NCBI GenBank assembly: GCA_037783415.1
Contig: JAZGTN010000071.1
Location: forward strand, 3,913,501-3,977,500
Source: Leptasterias polaris
Lineage: Eukaryota; Echinodermata; Asteroidea; Forcipulatida; Asteriidae
Length of the DNA stretch: 64,000 nt
Direction: 5' to 3'
Below the pieces are notes generated by a model. The model was given only the letters and a program-made list of their open reading frames with translations, did not search any database and was not told the origin of the DNA. The first letter of the stretch is position 1. Each line of letters begins with the position of its first letter. Shown one piece after another: positions 45,968 through 57,745 of this stretch. A program made the position numbers and the translations under genes.

Positions 45968-46422
45968 GCCTCGCTCTGAAATCCTGTCTCCCAAGAAAAG
46001 TTACAACCACCGTTAAAGATAAGACCATCTGGAAGGATAGAATCACAGTTTGTATATGGAGGAAAGAAAGAAATGTTATATTATAAGGAAAAGATCACTA
46101 GACAAATAGTATATCTTATCATGTCACTGTCAAATATACTTTCGAAGGGAGTATAACCAGAAATTATCCTTAAATAAGTCAACCAAAAGTTTTCTAGATT
46201 GTAAAAATGTCCTTTTATGAAAACCATTGTGTATATTTCCAGTTAAAGTTTAAAGTTGCAGTGACTAATTGTGACTAATTGTGACTAATTAACTTCAAGT
46301 CATCATCTTAGCATGGGGTCACATTAAGTAAATACAGTACTTCTCAAACACTTTATTTTTAATGTTTTCAAAGCGTTTCAAGTTTTATGAATCACTTGCA
46401 AAAATTGCATCAAATCAACTAC

Positions 46423-46614
46423 AGAGCTGCCAACTCTCCCAGATTCTGCGAAAAAGTTCCTTGAAAATAAACCAATCTTTCCATGTTCTGATGAACAAAT
46501 TTGGAAAACTTGCTGATTATGGAAACTGTTTGCCTATTATGATGAATGTACCGGTAATTTTAAATATCTTCCTGATTGTTGTACAAAATCTCCCGATTGC
46601 AAGACGCAAATTGT
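46423..46614. mobile_element. MITE family A, copy 6, in the ptprn 3' flank
   Basis: AGAGCTGCCAACTCTCCCAG at the left, CCATGTTCTGATGAACAAAT inside. The right inverted end is lost after GCAAGACGCAAATTG. If the 3' UTR exceeds 460 nt, this copy is transcribed. Confidence 0.8.
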
Positions 46615-47221
46615 CATAAAGTACTAAATCAATTTGGTGAGTACAACAAATTTCATAAAACAAACGGGGATCTCAGAAAGTTCATGGTTGCCACAAAAAG
46701 AAAGTTCACAATTTGTTTCTGTATGTCAACTTTCTCTAAGAAAGAAATCGTTTTTTTGTTGTCATTTTAAAACTGACTCAAAGTGCAATAGGTTAAGATG
46801 TTACAGATCAAACAATGTGCTGAAAAGTTGGTATGTGGTAATCATGGCAACAGTCATAAAATGTACAAAAAGTGACATCAATGCTTACTAGTACATGTAC
46901 ATCTCACTTTATTTAGACATCTGCACACAAAGTGAGCAGACAGTGTTTAATTTTTAAGTTTATTTTTTTAGTTTTCAAAATGTTGCTTTTCACGATTTGG
47001 AGAGGGCCACATTTCTCTCTAGGGTTGTTAATAAATGAAGTATTAAATGAACGCAAGTCTAAGAGATATTCCAACTGGACAAGATTGTATAGCTTGACCC
47101 TAGCTAAGAATAACAGCAGTATTAGATTCATCAAACTCAAAACAACACAATGGTATAAATTACATAGGGGTAGGGATGGGTGAGGTTAGAGGAGGGGCAT
47201 TCAAAGTCACAAGCCTCCAAG

Positions 47222-47350
47222 GCCCGATTTTATAAACCTGCTCAGCAGAAAATGGTGCTTAGCAAATTTGTCTAAGTATTAAAATAGCAGGGAACCATCA
47301 CAATCAATATACATTACATTGTATTTTGGACGGTAACCTTTTTCTGTGAA
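47222..47350. mobile_element. Fold-back element E, truncated copy
   Basis: GCCCGATTTTATAAACCTGC then TCAGCAGAAAATGGTGCTTA, and GCAGGGAACCATCACAATCA; the right arm is missing after GGTAACCTTTTTCTGTG. Confidence 0.6.
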
Positions 47351-47982
47351 ATTAGGTCATGAGTGATGAGGGCATACTGCCCCTTCCTGCCCTCCTCATC
47401 CCCGTAGTTGCACCATACATTACAGGTTGTTACACACGCTCTAATTAGCTTAATGTTATTACCAGTATCTCCGGCCCCCATCAGCTAGTGGACGGAAGCA
47501 AGGAATAAATTGACAACTATTAATAGTTGCTCAAGAAGTCAAGTTCAGGTTATTTCGGCAGAAGCATTAATCTGTGGAATCGGGAAAGATTTGGATGCTA
47601 AATTTGAACACCAACAATACACACAACATAAATCAGTTTAATGTGTACTTATTGTCATATCAGATTTATTTAAAAGAAAATGCTCATTAATAAAAGAAAA
47701 TATCATGTATTGAAATTTGAATATAATCTCTTTACTACAACCTCACAATAAAGCTATGGAAACTGAATATAGTGGTTATTAATTACTGCTTAAAATAGGT
47801 TACTTTACAGAGGCCATGTTGGTTTTCTTTTATACAAGTAAATGAGACTCAAAGTGAGGCTTGGAGTACTGATTTCCTTAATACGATTAACTTAGGGCAT
47901 AAGGAACCAAATCAAAATGGCGTCAAAATAGAATTGGTCTAACACACTTTATATATTCCACATTTCTTGATTTGAGACTAAG

Positions 47983-48166
47983 GCCCAATTCATAGAGTTG
48001 CTTAAGCAGACAATTGTGCTTAATAACTTTCTGCTGAGTACAAATTAGCAGGGAACCAGTCGCAGACAATGTGGAATGGTATTTTAGCTGGTAACCTCAT
48101 TCTTGAGAGCAAGATTGTTTTGTGCTTAGTTACTTTTTGTGCTTAAGCAGCTCTCTGAACTAAGAC
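47983..48166. mobile_element. Fold-back element E, copy 2 (best preserved)
   Basis: Left arm GCCCAATTCATAGAGTTGCT then TAAGCAGA; right arm TGTGCTTAAGCAGCTCTCTG then AACTAAGACC. Interior has TAGCAGGGAACCAGTCGCAG and TTTTAGCTGGTAACC. Confidence 0.75.
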
Positions 48167-48839
48167 CCTGTTTGGAGGAACTGAAATTAATTAAAGAGAT
48201 GTAACTTGTTAATGATTAATGAATGTACTGCCTCAGTCTGCAAAAACATTGCAATTAAAACTGTAATAAGAAATGTTAGTAAGTTACTATGACGGTGGTT
48301 GCTAGGGTTGCCATTAAACTGCAGTAGTATCACACACACATATATATACTACATGTAAAATAATACATAGATTTATGACATGTATAAAAATAATCATGAT
48401 TCTGTAGAGTTATGAATTAGTAGATGATTGTCCATAGTATGTGTGGCTATATTTAATATCGTGCAATTAAAACTGTATGTAACATTGTGAAAATATGATG
48501 AAAACATTATCCGTTTTTTCCTCTCAAACTCTTTGAGGATCTGGGCAGAGAGTTTTTACTGCTCACAAATCTTGCATTTCCATGGCGACAACTTTTAATA
48601 AATTTCACTTAATCATGAATACGAACTAATTATAACTAATGTGATTAATCAACTTCTTCTGATTGTTACATTAAACCTTGAGTTCAAATTAAGCTCAGGA
48701 AAAAGTAAATTTTGCAATAGACTTGGACATTTTGAGGACCTAATTTGTACGTTCATATTTTCAGAATTGTAATCAATGATTGGTGTAAATTTAACTTGCA
48801 AGTTATTTTTTTACGTCACAATTATTTGAAGGAAAATCT

Positions 48840-48998
48840 GGTCCCAGTTGTTCAGAGTTGCTAAGCAGGATAATTTATCAGCTAACCAACATTTAGCTGG
48901 GAGCCAGTCATTAGTAACACTCATCCCGTGAAATGTGGTCGGTAACCAGTTTCTGTGAACAAGATCTATCAAGATCTATCTGTGCTTAGCAAACTTTA
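48840..48998. mobile_element. Fold-back element E, copy 3 (diverged)
   Basis: GTCCCAGTTGTTCAGAGTTG then CTAAGCAGGATAA, GAGCCAGTCATTAG, GGTAACCAGTTTCTGTGAAC and TGTGCTTAGCAAAC keep the family order. Confidence 0.6.
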
Positions 48999-50389
48999 AA
49001 ACAGGCCACTGGTTTTGCATATTTTGTAATCTCAACTGTAATACAAGATTTTAGAAATGCAAGATGGTTTAGGTTATCAAGTAATTTGACTATTTATTTA
49101 AGACATATCTTGTATATTTTTGCAACTGTTATGTAAAATGATCATTCCAATCTCAGTACTCAGTTAAAATGTTAGACTTCATTTTAATTTAACAATTCAG
49201 ACTTCAAGATAAAGTTTGCCCAGAAAATCAATTGTTGTTTTAAAAAAGAAGAAAGTGTTGATAAATTAATTTCGATGTTCAATTGAAAAAGAGAACAACT
49301 CGAAAATATGATTAATTATGTAATTATTTATTGAATTGTGCGCTGTTATTACAGGTTTAATTTAGGTCAATTAATAAAAGTCTTCGGTTTAAACATTTGG
49401 AAAATTAATGAAATTAAACTGCCGTGGTTTTAGGAATACCTCTTAACACATACAAACTTTTCAATTTGAAATATTCCTGAATAATTGTTTTATTTTATAA
49501 TTTTTAGTCACAAACGTATTTATAGGCAGTATGCTTAATTTTTACTTGTAAATAAATTGGCATAAAAACTCATGTTCCCTCTGAACCAAACCAGAACAGA
49601 AATGTTTTACCAAAGTTAATAATATTATACCTAGATTTATTTTTAATCATTTGAATTCGATTAACAAGAAATATCCTATGGTTTAAAGACAAACTGATGT
49701 CACATTTCAAATGAAACTAGGTTTTTAGATTAACAATGTCCCAATTGTTCAGAACTTTATGTTTGTTTAGTTTATTCATAAGTAACGGCTTTCAGTTGGT
49801 CATTACTTTTCATCTTTTATTAACTCGTATGTAACAACTGTCGTAATTGGTCAGTGATCTCCAGGAACTGTTCAAGTAACGAACCGTTTAATATGTCGAT
49901 ACATTCCAGTTCTTTATTCACTAGTAACGGCTCTCGTGATTGATCGATAATTTGCTAAAGAAGTTATTCAAGTCACATGGTACTATTTATTTGTGAATTT
50001 AAAAGACCACAAACTAATGCTATTTTAGAGAGCTTTTGTCTGGTTTTACCACATTATCGTTATACTTAGTTAAATTTGTTAGTAATTTTGTCCATGACTT
50101 CGTCATTCGTGTCAAAGGTCACGTGTCACGAATAATAACCAAATAAAGCACTAGGCATCATTGTCTAGAATAACGCATGGAGAAACACGTCTTCTCGTTT
50201 CATTTCGTTTCGTAGTTTATCAGCGTTGTGCATAATAAATGCTTTGTGTTGGGCTGGCAATGATTGAAACTATAAGTAATTCAATAACTGCATTAGTAGT
50301 TTGAAAAAGGAGGTGTTTATTTTAAGTCAACTTTGAATCATTTGTCAGTGATGTTCAAAACAGTCTGAAGAAGCTTGTTGTTGTTGAAG

Positions 50390-50994
50390 ACCAACGAGCT
50401 ATGTACGTAGAGCGAGTCTACCACAGCACGATCACTTTAAAGTGAGTCACGTACATTTCCCCCTCCCGTAATCGCCCTCTGAGCACCACGGCTCCGCCCT
50501 ACCCCCTTAGCTGCCTCTGTGATGACATTTTCAGCATTAAGACCTGCTAGTCTAAGAAACCCATAGTCAACTTGGCTACAAGTTTCCTTCACACACACGA
50601 GAGCTGCACCGTCGACCGGGATCCCAGACGTCATAGACGAGGTGGTCTAGGGGGGTCTGTAGCTCATCAGTACGGGGGATTGAAGTCACGCAACACGCTG
50701 GAGCCAACACGGCTCGCAACGTAACCTTGGGGCTGCGATTCCCGGGCTTATTTTCAATCACCAAAGGGATATTTGTTCAACTGAAACGTGCACCGGTTCC
50801 CTTTCCATTAATCCCCGTGGATATTACAGTTCCAATCACCAAGTGACTATCTCCATTCTTGCAAGAGAATTTCCGTGGGTTGATTTTGTCCATTTTTCGG
50901 CGAAGAGCTTTCCTTGCGGCTTCTCTTTTTCCATCGCTGTGCCGATTTTGGACTAACACTTTGTTCCTGTCGAAGGACTACAGAGTTTAAATTG
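50390..50994 (+). promoter_or_regulatory. Candidate promoter and non-coding first exon of a downstream gene
   Basis: A stretch of about 600 bp with roughly 30 CpG dinucleotides, against almost none per kb on either side. It ends in CAGAGTTTAAATTG|GTGAGTAC, a strong splice donor at 50995. There is no open frame with an ATG running into that donor, so any exon here would be 5' UTR. Start site not located. An E-box and receptor half-site word (AAAGGTCACGTGTCACG) lies upstream at 50115. The gene it would serve is unknown and its coding exons are not in the window. Confidence 0.35.
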
Positions 50995-52037
50995 GTGAGT
51001 ACAATCTTTAACTATAGCTTTCAAAGTAAAAGTGTTCCTGTTCGATGGGGGAGTTGCCTCAACACTGAAAAGCGGGGCATTTTGTTGAAAGTATTGAATT
51101 TTCAATTTTGGAAAATTATGTTGGACATATCGCTTTTAGTGCATTCAATATTGACTTGATATTGAATGCGAATCTGAAACCAAAGTGAATGCAATCTAGT
51201 GCACATGAATAATTTGTTAGACGAGACTGAGCAAATAATTCTTAAAGACAGACTTTTGTTCAGAACAGGTGTCGAGAGAGAAAACAATATCAGTCTTAAG
51301 ACAACGACTGATTGATTACTCAAGACGGATGAATGAAAATTCGGGAAATCCGCTAGTTGGGTAACATGAAACATTTCCTTTGTTTTTCCCGTTGAATCTT
51401 CTGGGACTTTGACCAGACGCAAACAACACACAAAAGAGTAGGCCCTAGGCGTAGTGCTGTTGTGATAAGTTCAACAAATCTGGGTTATTGCTAAGTTTAC
51501 AAATTGCCTTGACAACAGCAGGATGTGGGAAGCTTTAGCAGCAAAAGGCGGGTCCAGCGGAATGTGTTTTTAACCTCTCATTGAATGAAGTCTTAAAGTA
51601 ACATTTCCATTTTGGGACTGAAGCTCTTTGTTTTAAAGGTCTAACCGTTTTTATGTTTTAATCAAAAATCCGGCAAAAAATAAAATTGAAATCTTTGCAC
51701 TCCTTTCGTTTTATCAACATTAAGTACTGAGAAAACGGCTTATTTATGCGAAATTGGTATTTGCAATCTTATAAAATATAGCTGTTGTTCAACAGCGTTT
51801 CCTTTTTGATGATGCGATGATGCAATTACCATGGGTCAGTTTTGTGGCGCAGGCCTACGTGCCTGTAGCGATCGTGCAAATAGCAATACTGTTCATTGCC
51901 TTTCATAGCAAGTAAAGTAGGTCATAAGACAATAGGGCGTGTCTGCAGCACGCATTATTAGAATACAATAGTAACACCTCTATTTCATTACCAAAGCGAC
52001 AATGACATTAATTTAGGAAATAAGTTAACATTGTTGG

Positions 52038-52045
52038 TGACGTCA
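52038..52045. promoter_or_regulatory. Perfect CRE palindrome TGACGTCA
   Basis: Full cAMP-response element consensus, about 1 kb after the candidate first exon. Function not shown. Confidence 0.3.
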
Positions 52046-52349
52046 CAATAGGGGGTTGAATTGACGAAGTGGGTATCGTAGGACGAAAGTATAGACGGTC
52101 ACGGACGCGCCTCCTCCCGCAAAAACCACACTTCTGTGACTTTAGACAAAATGTACGTCACTGATGCTTCACCCGTTTTGTTTGGTCACTATTCATCCAA
52201 TCTATTTATGGATATTATATGCAAGAACCATTTGGGATGATGGGTTCAAAACTGCTTGTGTATATGGTCTAGATGGACCGGCTGAAGCGAGTGGTTTTAA
52301 CATTGTTTATAAAGAAATGTATTGATGAAGACATGTTGTTTATTGGTTT

Positions 52350-52560
52350 GGCGTTGGTCTCAAGCTCTGGTGTTTCTGATCAGCAGAGTGTGGGTTCGCG
52401 TCCCGGTCTTGACGCTTGTGCAAGAAATATTATTGCTTCGTCCTTGGCGTTGTGTAATACACGTAATAGAACTAAGTACACTTATTGCTATGAGAATTGG
52501 TTTGCCTCAGTGTTTCTGGTATGGTATAGGTTGCTTCAAGTTTGCGCCACAGCACCCTAT
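52350..52560 (+). mobile_element. tRNA-derived SINE, long copy
   Basis: GCGTTGGTCTCAAGCTCTGG then GTGTGGGTTCGCGTCCCGGT (B box), followed by ATTGCTTCGTCCTTGG, TGTGTAATACACGTAATAG, CCTCAGTGTTTCTGGT and GCCACAGCACC. The same order is familiar from echinoderm interspersed repeats as I recall them. Two open frames across it (52273-52738) are artefacts. Confidence 0.75.
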
Positions 52561-53316
52561 AGATATACATAAAAATGGGTCTTGTATTTCTAGTTGTAGC
52601 TCTTGGCGATTTGGGACGCGTTTCGTTTGTGAAAAGCATTTAATATATAAAAACTCAGTATTGGGCCTTTTTGGTCATAGGCAACGACTGGTTTCTGCTC
52701 TGTTGTTATATGGTCAATATGGACTTGGTCTGTTGTGATTGATTTGCTGAGCATGCAGAGGGTTAACTAGCCTGTTCTGAAATCTGACATTTTATGTCAT
52801 CTGTTTGTAGTGGAATGATTTCGTGTCAGCCCAAAGCGGCACCTGACTTCAATCGAAGTACGCAGATGAGGAGAGATGTGTCTATACTAACGGTTGCTCA
52901 GAAATCGGTTATTTTGTTTCATTTTCTGTGATAGGTGAGTCTTTTTCATCGAGAAAGAAATAACCTTTTTGTTCTCAATCCACTGCAAAGTCGTTCAAGC
53001 GATGTGACATTACTTTAATCTTACCGGATATGTTGAGTTTTAGGAGGCGCCATTTTGATAGTCTGGCTAAAGATACCTGTCGAAAGCGTCAAAATTGACA
53101 TTCTTTACTGGCCATTAGAGTGATGTAGAAAAGGTTGCATTGCCTTTGAAATGTTGTTTCCCTGTTGAGTAAGTTTAGACCTTGAAGTCTTCGTTTTTAG
53201 CCAAACAAACCAATGCCGTGTTTATGAATCTTCCTTAATAAGGGAGGTGTAGTTATGCCAGCAGCGCTTAGAAGACTTTAAACTGTGGTCTACTTGTCTT
53301 TAGGGTTAAGTATAGT

Positions 53317-53518
53317 TTAACCACGGCGACTCTGTGTGTGTGGTAAACGGGTTTAAGGGCATGCTTAACCACGTGGTTAAAATGGTTTAAGGTGGTTAAC
53401 CACGGACCATGTGGGTGGTTAAACTGGTTTAAGGTGCTCACGAAGTGTGTGGTTGAACTGGTTTAAGGTGCATAACCACGGACTCTGTGTGCGGTTAAAC
53501 TGGTTTAAGGTGCGTTCA
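53317..53518. repeat. Degenerate tandem repeat GGTTAAACTGGTTTAAGGTG
   Basis: Four to five units of about 55-60 bp joined by AACCACGGAC..TGTG.G. Contains self-complementary TTAACCACGTGGTTAA at about 53372-53387. Confidence 0.8.
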
Positions 53519-54009
53519 TGAGTTTTGGCAGTTTTTCAACAGCCATTGGCTTACCTGATATAGTGGCTTGGATTGTGTCTATTAGGAGTGGGTAACGTCT
53601 GTGGGTTTTCTCCAAACCTCAGCTCGAGCTCCGGGCTTCGTTTGATGTTGGAAACACCGTGCGGAATGTATCTGCTCCAAAATTGATAACGGAGCCCAAG
53701 CTGGAGCCTGAGCCCACAAGCCGACGTTTGGAAAAGGCCCTACAGGGTGGAGATGACTTCAGGTACCGAAGTTGCAGCATTATGAGAAAGGGGCCTGACT
53801 ATTGGTTGAGACATATCAGTGGGATTTATAAGCGTCACCCATGGCAGTTTTTCTCAAACAGGCCATCGTTATAATTGTTTTTAATAATATGATATTTCTG
53901 ATATAGCCTACATGTAACCAAGGGATCCTCAGAAATTACTATTACTAGCATTGATAACCCGTAAGCTCGTGCAGAGAAGATGGTTGGCCTAATGTCAGTT
54001 TTAGATGGT

Positions 54010-54150
54010 GGGACGTAAACCCGAAATAGGTCAAAGCCAAACAGACAGGTAGGGAATGGGAACCCAACCCACATGCAAGGGTTCCAGTCCGGGATTTGAA
54101 CCAGGGTCCACAGAGATAAATGGCAGAGAAGAAATATCTAAAAGGGTCCC
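54010..54150 (-). mobile_element. tRNA-derived SINE, reverse orientation
   Basis: On the - strand GGACCCTGGTTCAAATCCCG (B box), continuing ACTGGAACCCTTGCATGTGG. The same ACATGCAAGG and GGGTCCACAGAG words are at 57660-57715. Confidence 0.65.
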
Positions 54151-55324
54151 TTCACAACGAGTCATTTCGGGCACGTCCGTAGTTAGCTTCCGCTTGCAGA
54201 AGATTTTTGCGTAGGGTCTGACCTGTGTCAAAATGTAGTAATTTCACAAGGGACTTTGCACAGTCCAAACGTTGTTGTCCTTTTTAACACGAGGTGCAAT
54301 TTTGTAAAGTTTCACAAAATAGCTGTCGTGTGAAAAGGGCTTTATCTAATAAGCCAACCTGAATGCCCAGGGTACGTTTCCACACCTTAGTATTCTTGTG
54401 TTTAGGTATAGCATGGAGCAATAAAATTAGGGTGACAACAACTTAAGGCTAACTACGCATGCTGCGATAAACTCATTCACACCTTCAGCATAACTCTCGT
54501 TACTTCAAGTTTACACACGGGACAGATACAAGTAATCGAAATACCTGAGTAATTCACAAAGTGCATTTTAATGGAAAACTTGGCATATACGGGTGTCTTA
54601 ATAAAAATGAACAAGATAACTTGACAAGTAAAGTTTCCTGCTTTGGCAAACTTGGCATCGGCTTCAGTGTCCCACAGTTGCCTCTAGTTACTGTGTTAAC
54701 ACGACCTGATAATGTCAATGTAGTCTTCGTTCAATACGAAAGTCAGGGCCTACTTGCTTTATATACACACACACTCGGCTTAGACTTTTCCTCGTGCACC
54801 ATAAGAGTATTGGAATATCATTATTATTGATAACATTGATGCCTCAGGACATCAAATTACTGTTCACAACGTCACGACACAAGACAGTTCAGGAAAATCA
54901 CCTTTCACCACTCAAAAATATCATATCACCGCCAAGGAAGATTGGAGCCCAAAGGCACTACATGCTTGATTTTTAAAACTGAATAATCATTTTGCTTTTG
55001 ACTAATTAAAAGAGTAACGGAACAAACCCCTTTGGCTAAAACGTACGCAATGAATTACGAGTCCAATTTTACTCTCGCAAAATCTCGCCCATGGCGATCA
55101 GAAAGGCCCCCCACCAATCATGTTGTTTAGATGCATGCACATCCCATGTGTTTTGCATTGTCACCGTTATAGTAAGGTTTTCAAGCTGAAAACTTTGATA
55201 TTTTCTTTTGAATTTGTAAAAATCCAGTTTCGGAACCACTCAATGGTTTGAGAAGAAGATACATTTACAATGGAGCAATGGTTTATTTTGGATTTTAATA
55301 GAGACACTCTTGATGTTTGTTAAT

Positions 55325-55540
55325 CATTATAATAATAATAATAATATAACACTTGTATAGCGCAAACATATCCACCTAACAAGTAGGCGCTCAAGGCGCG
55401 ACAATAAAGAACAATTACAGAATAAACAATAGGCCTAAACATGAAAATTAAACTGTGCCGTTGTAGGCAAGTACCATGAGATGGGTTTTGAGGGAAGTTT
55501 TGAAGGAGCTGAGGGATGATATAGAACGAATGTTGTGAGG
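55325..55540. repeat. Interspersed repeat with AATAAT microsatellite and TATAGCGC start
   Basis: (AATAAT)n then ACTTGTATAGCGCAAACATA, CGCTCAAGGCGCGACAATA and GAAGTTTTGAAGGAGCTGAG. A relative of 43290-43640. Class not decided. Confidence 0.5.
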
Positions 55541-55554
55541 TCGGTTATTTGTAA

Positions 55555-55672
55555 TTTAACCATTACTCATGATTGGTCAGTTATTTTCTAATGTTTGTTC
55601 ACCATTACTCCATTGGTCAGTTATTTTGTAATGTTTGTTCACCATTACTCGTGATTGGTCAGTTATTTTGTG
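55555..55672. repeat. ~47-bp tandem repeat, three units
   Basis: ACCATTACTC.TGATTGGTCAGTTATTTT.TAATGTTTGTTC repeated; the middle unit lacks a few bases. Confidence 0.85.
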
Positions 55673-55898
55673 AAATGAAGAGAGGTTTGGAGGTAATTTG
55701 AATTTTAGAAAAAAGGAAATGAAACCGCTATACAGTAACAGGAAATATGCTTTAAGAAACAAAACATAGGCATATTCTTTAACCAAATTAAATTGTATCC
55801 TGTTGAGAAATTAATTTTACGGATTTTGTACAGGGAAAATCTTCTACAATGAGACACATTACAAGACTTAGGCACAGTTTGGTTCAGCTAGAATACAA

Positions 55899-56274
55899 TT
55901 AAAGGCACAGTACACGTTTGGTAATGACTCTGAAAAGTAATGGCAATAAAAACTTACTTGGTAAGAAGTACAGCAGCTTTGGGTAGTATAATGAATTTTG
56001 AGAAACTTTTAACTTCGAAGTACTATTTACGGTTATGGAAAAATATATCACTTTTTATTCCCCAAAATTTGAATCTGAGAAGCGTTTCTGTCAGAAACGC
56101 TTCTCAGACTGTGTATTCCTATGGGGAATATTCTTCCTGCGTGGAAATATTCACTCCGGTTTTTCGGTGATATCTCAAAATTTTCACAGGTTAGTTTTAT
56201 TGTATGTACCTACATTTATATAGGATTAACACAACCAGTAGGCTCCAATTACCAAACGTATGCAGCACCTTTAA
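55899..56274. mobile_element. Fold-back MITE family B (long subfamily), copy 4
   Basis: Ends TTAAAGGCACAGTACACGTT and AACGTATGCAGCACCTTTAA. At its centre (56074-56108) a perfect 17+1+17 hairpin starts TCTGAGAAGCGTTTCTG. The open frames at 55940-56327 are inside it. Confidence 0.85.
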
Positions 56275-56360
56275 ACGTGGATTTACACGACTGTTCCAAC
56301 TCATTTCTGTATTTCATACAAACTTAAACTAAGTATAGGCTAGTCTCCCGAATTCCCAAA

Positions 56361-56449
56361 TCTACTCCGCGGTACAGGCCTAGTAGAAATTTAATAGTAA
56401 GACAAGTTCTCGGAGAACAGTCTACGCAGCAAAGTAGTCACCGCAAACC
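56361..56449. mobile_element. Short MITE family F, copy 2
   Basis: CTACTCCGCGGTAC at the left, CACCGCAAACC at the right, and the internal palindrome GTTCTCGGAGAAC. Matches 38630-38724. Confidence 0.7.
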
Positions 56450-57584
56450 TGATACATTGATAGCTCACCATGCAATGCCTTAAAACCCTTATACACATTT
56501 AATAAGAGTACCCTTTTAACTGGGTTGGCTTATGACCTTCTACCAAGGTCTAAATTATTGGGAAGTTCAAATCAGATTTTTGTGTATGGTAATTATATTT
56601 GGAAATGGATCATCGTCAGACCACGGTGCCCATCTGTAGTTGTCAGTTACCGGTGCCAATAAGAAGACATAATCCAACTCTGTCTCGAGTGCTTAGGAGA
56701 AGGAACTCAATTTAAGTCTTCTCCTAATCATCTTGGGTCGATTTTCACCTCTCATGGGAACCTAAATCCACTACTCCTTGGTCATCTGACCACTGTCTCA
56801 GGAAAAGTCTTCGGTTATGAGATGAATTCTAATGGACGGTCGATTGATGCGTCGCAGTGGATCATAAATTTCAGAAACTAAACTGTCTGGCACATTGTTC
56901 GAACGATTTAAACCATTGTTAATAGTACCGTAGTTTACACACTGATATAAAAAATCACAAACAAAAATGCATGTTCTCAACGCCGCATGCAGGCACCTTT
57001 TTATTTACTATTTTCTTTGTTATTATGTGTATGAGGCGCTCTATATATAACGTTCATTGTAGAAACTGTACAAATATTGTTACACCTATAAAGTGTAAAA
57101 ATGTTTTTTTTTTTTTTAAGCTATAGCCTAAACTGAAATATTGGAATGGTATTTACGCTAGAAAGGCAAGGCCAAGATTTGGTAATAAACGGACTTTATT
57201 TAAATATAGGCCTACATCGTGACTCTTTTTTATTCGCAGAAATCTTAACAATTTTACTTAAAGACAAACAAGTACGCAAAGCAGGTTCTTTTAGTCTGGT
57301 TTCCGGTTATCAAATCAAGAACTTGACTCATTTTTCTATAATCCAATTACACCGAGTCGCATCTACAGCAGGGCTAGTTATTATAGAGTACATCCCATCA
57401 CGGTGTCTCCCCAACGTTCCAAGGACTTCAATCTGCTTGACTTCCGTGTTTCACCTGTGGTCAGGGCAAGCAAGCTATCCCACGGTAGGATGACTGAAAC
57501 TGAACGTGTCTAGGTTGACATTTTTCTTTATTTTTGCTAACACAATTAGCACCAATAACAGGATGAATAGAGAACGGGAAGAAA

Positions 57585-57745
57585 TGTTCAGTTTTAGATG
57601 TGGGAGGAACCCCCTAAATAGGGAAAACACACGCAGTCAGGTTGGGACTGAAAACCCTATTCACATGCAAGGCTCCGGTTTCAGGTGGGATTCGAACCGG
57701 GGTCCACAGAGGTGATAGGCAGGGAGAGAAACCACTGAGCCAATC
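57585..57745 (-). mobile_element. tRNA-derived SINE, reverse orientation
   Basis: - strand B box GGTTCGAATCCC at about 57690-57701, with CTCAGTGG-type A box near 57735. GATGTGGGAGGAACCCCCTA is shared with the SINE at 32760-33000. Confidence 0.75.

Larger units (their letters stand above)
45968..50390. other. 3' UTR and intergenic stretch after ptprn
   Basis: No coding exon seen. AATAAA occurs at 46466, 47030, 47504, 47747 and 50142; the first is inside a MITE, and which one is used cannot be told. It contains a 10-bp triplet GTGACTAATT (46259-46290) and several MITE copies. The 47-50 kb part is AT-rich and unremarkable. Confidence 0.5.

Noticed and set aside
52273..52738. Two overlapping open frames of 99 and 138 codons
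   Set aside because: They cover a tRNA-derived SINE with a visible B box.
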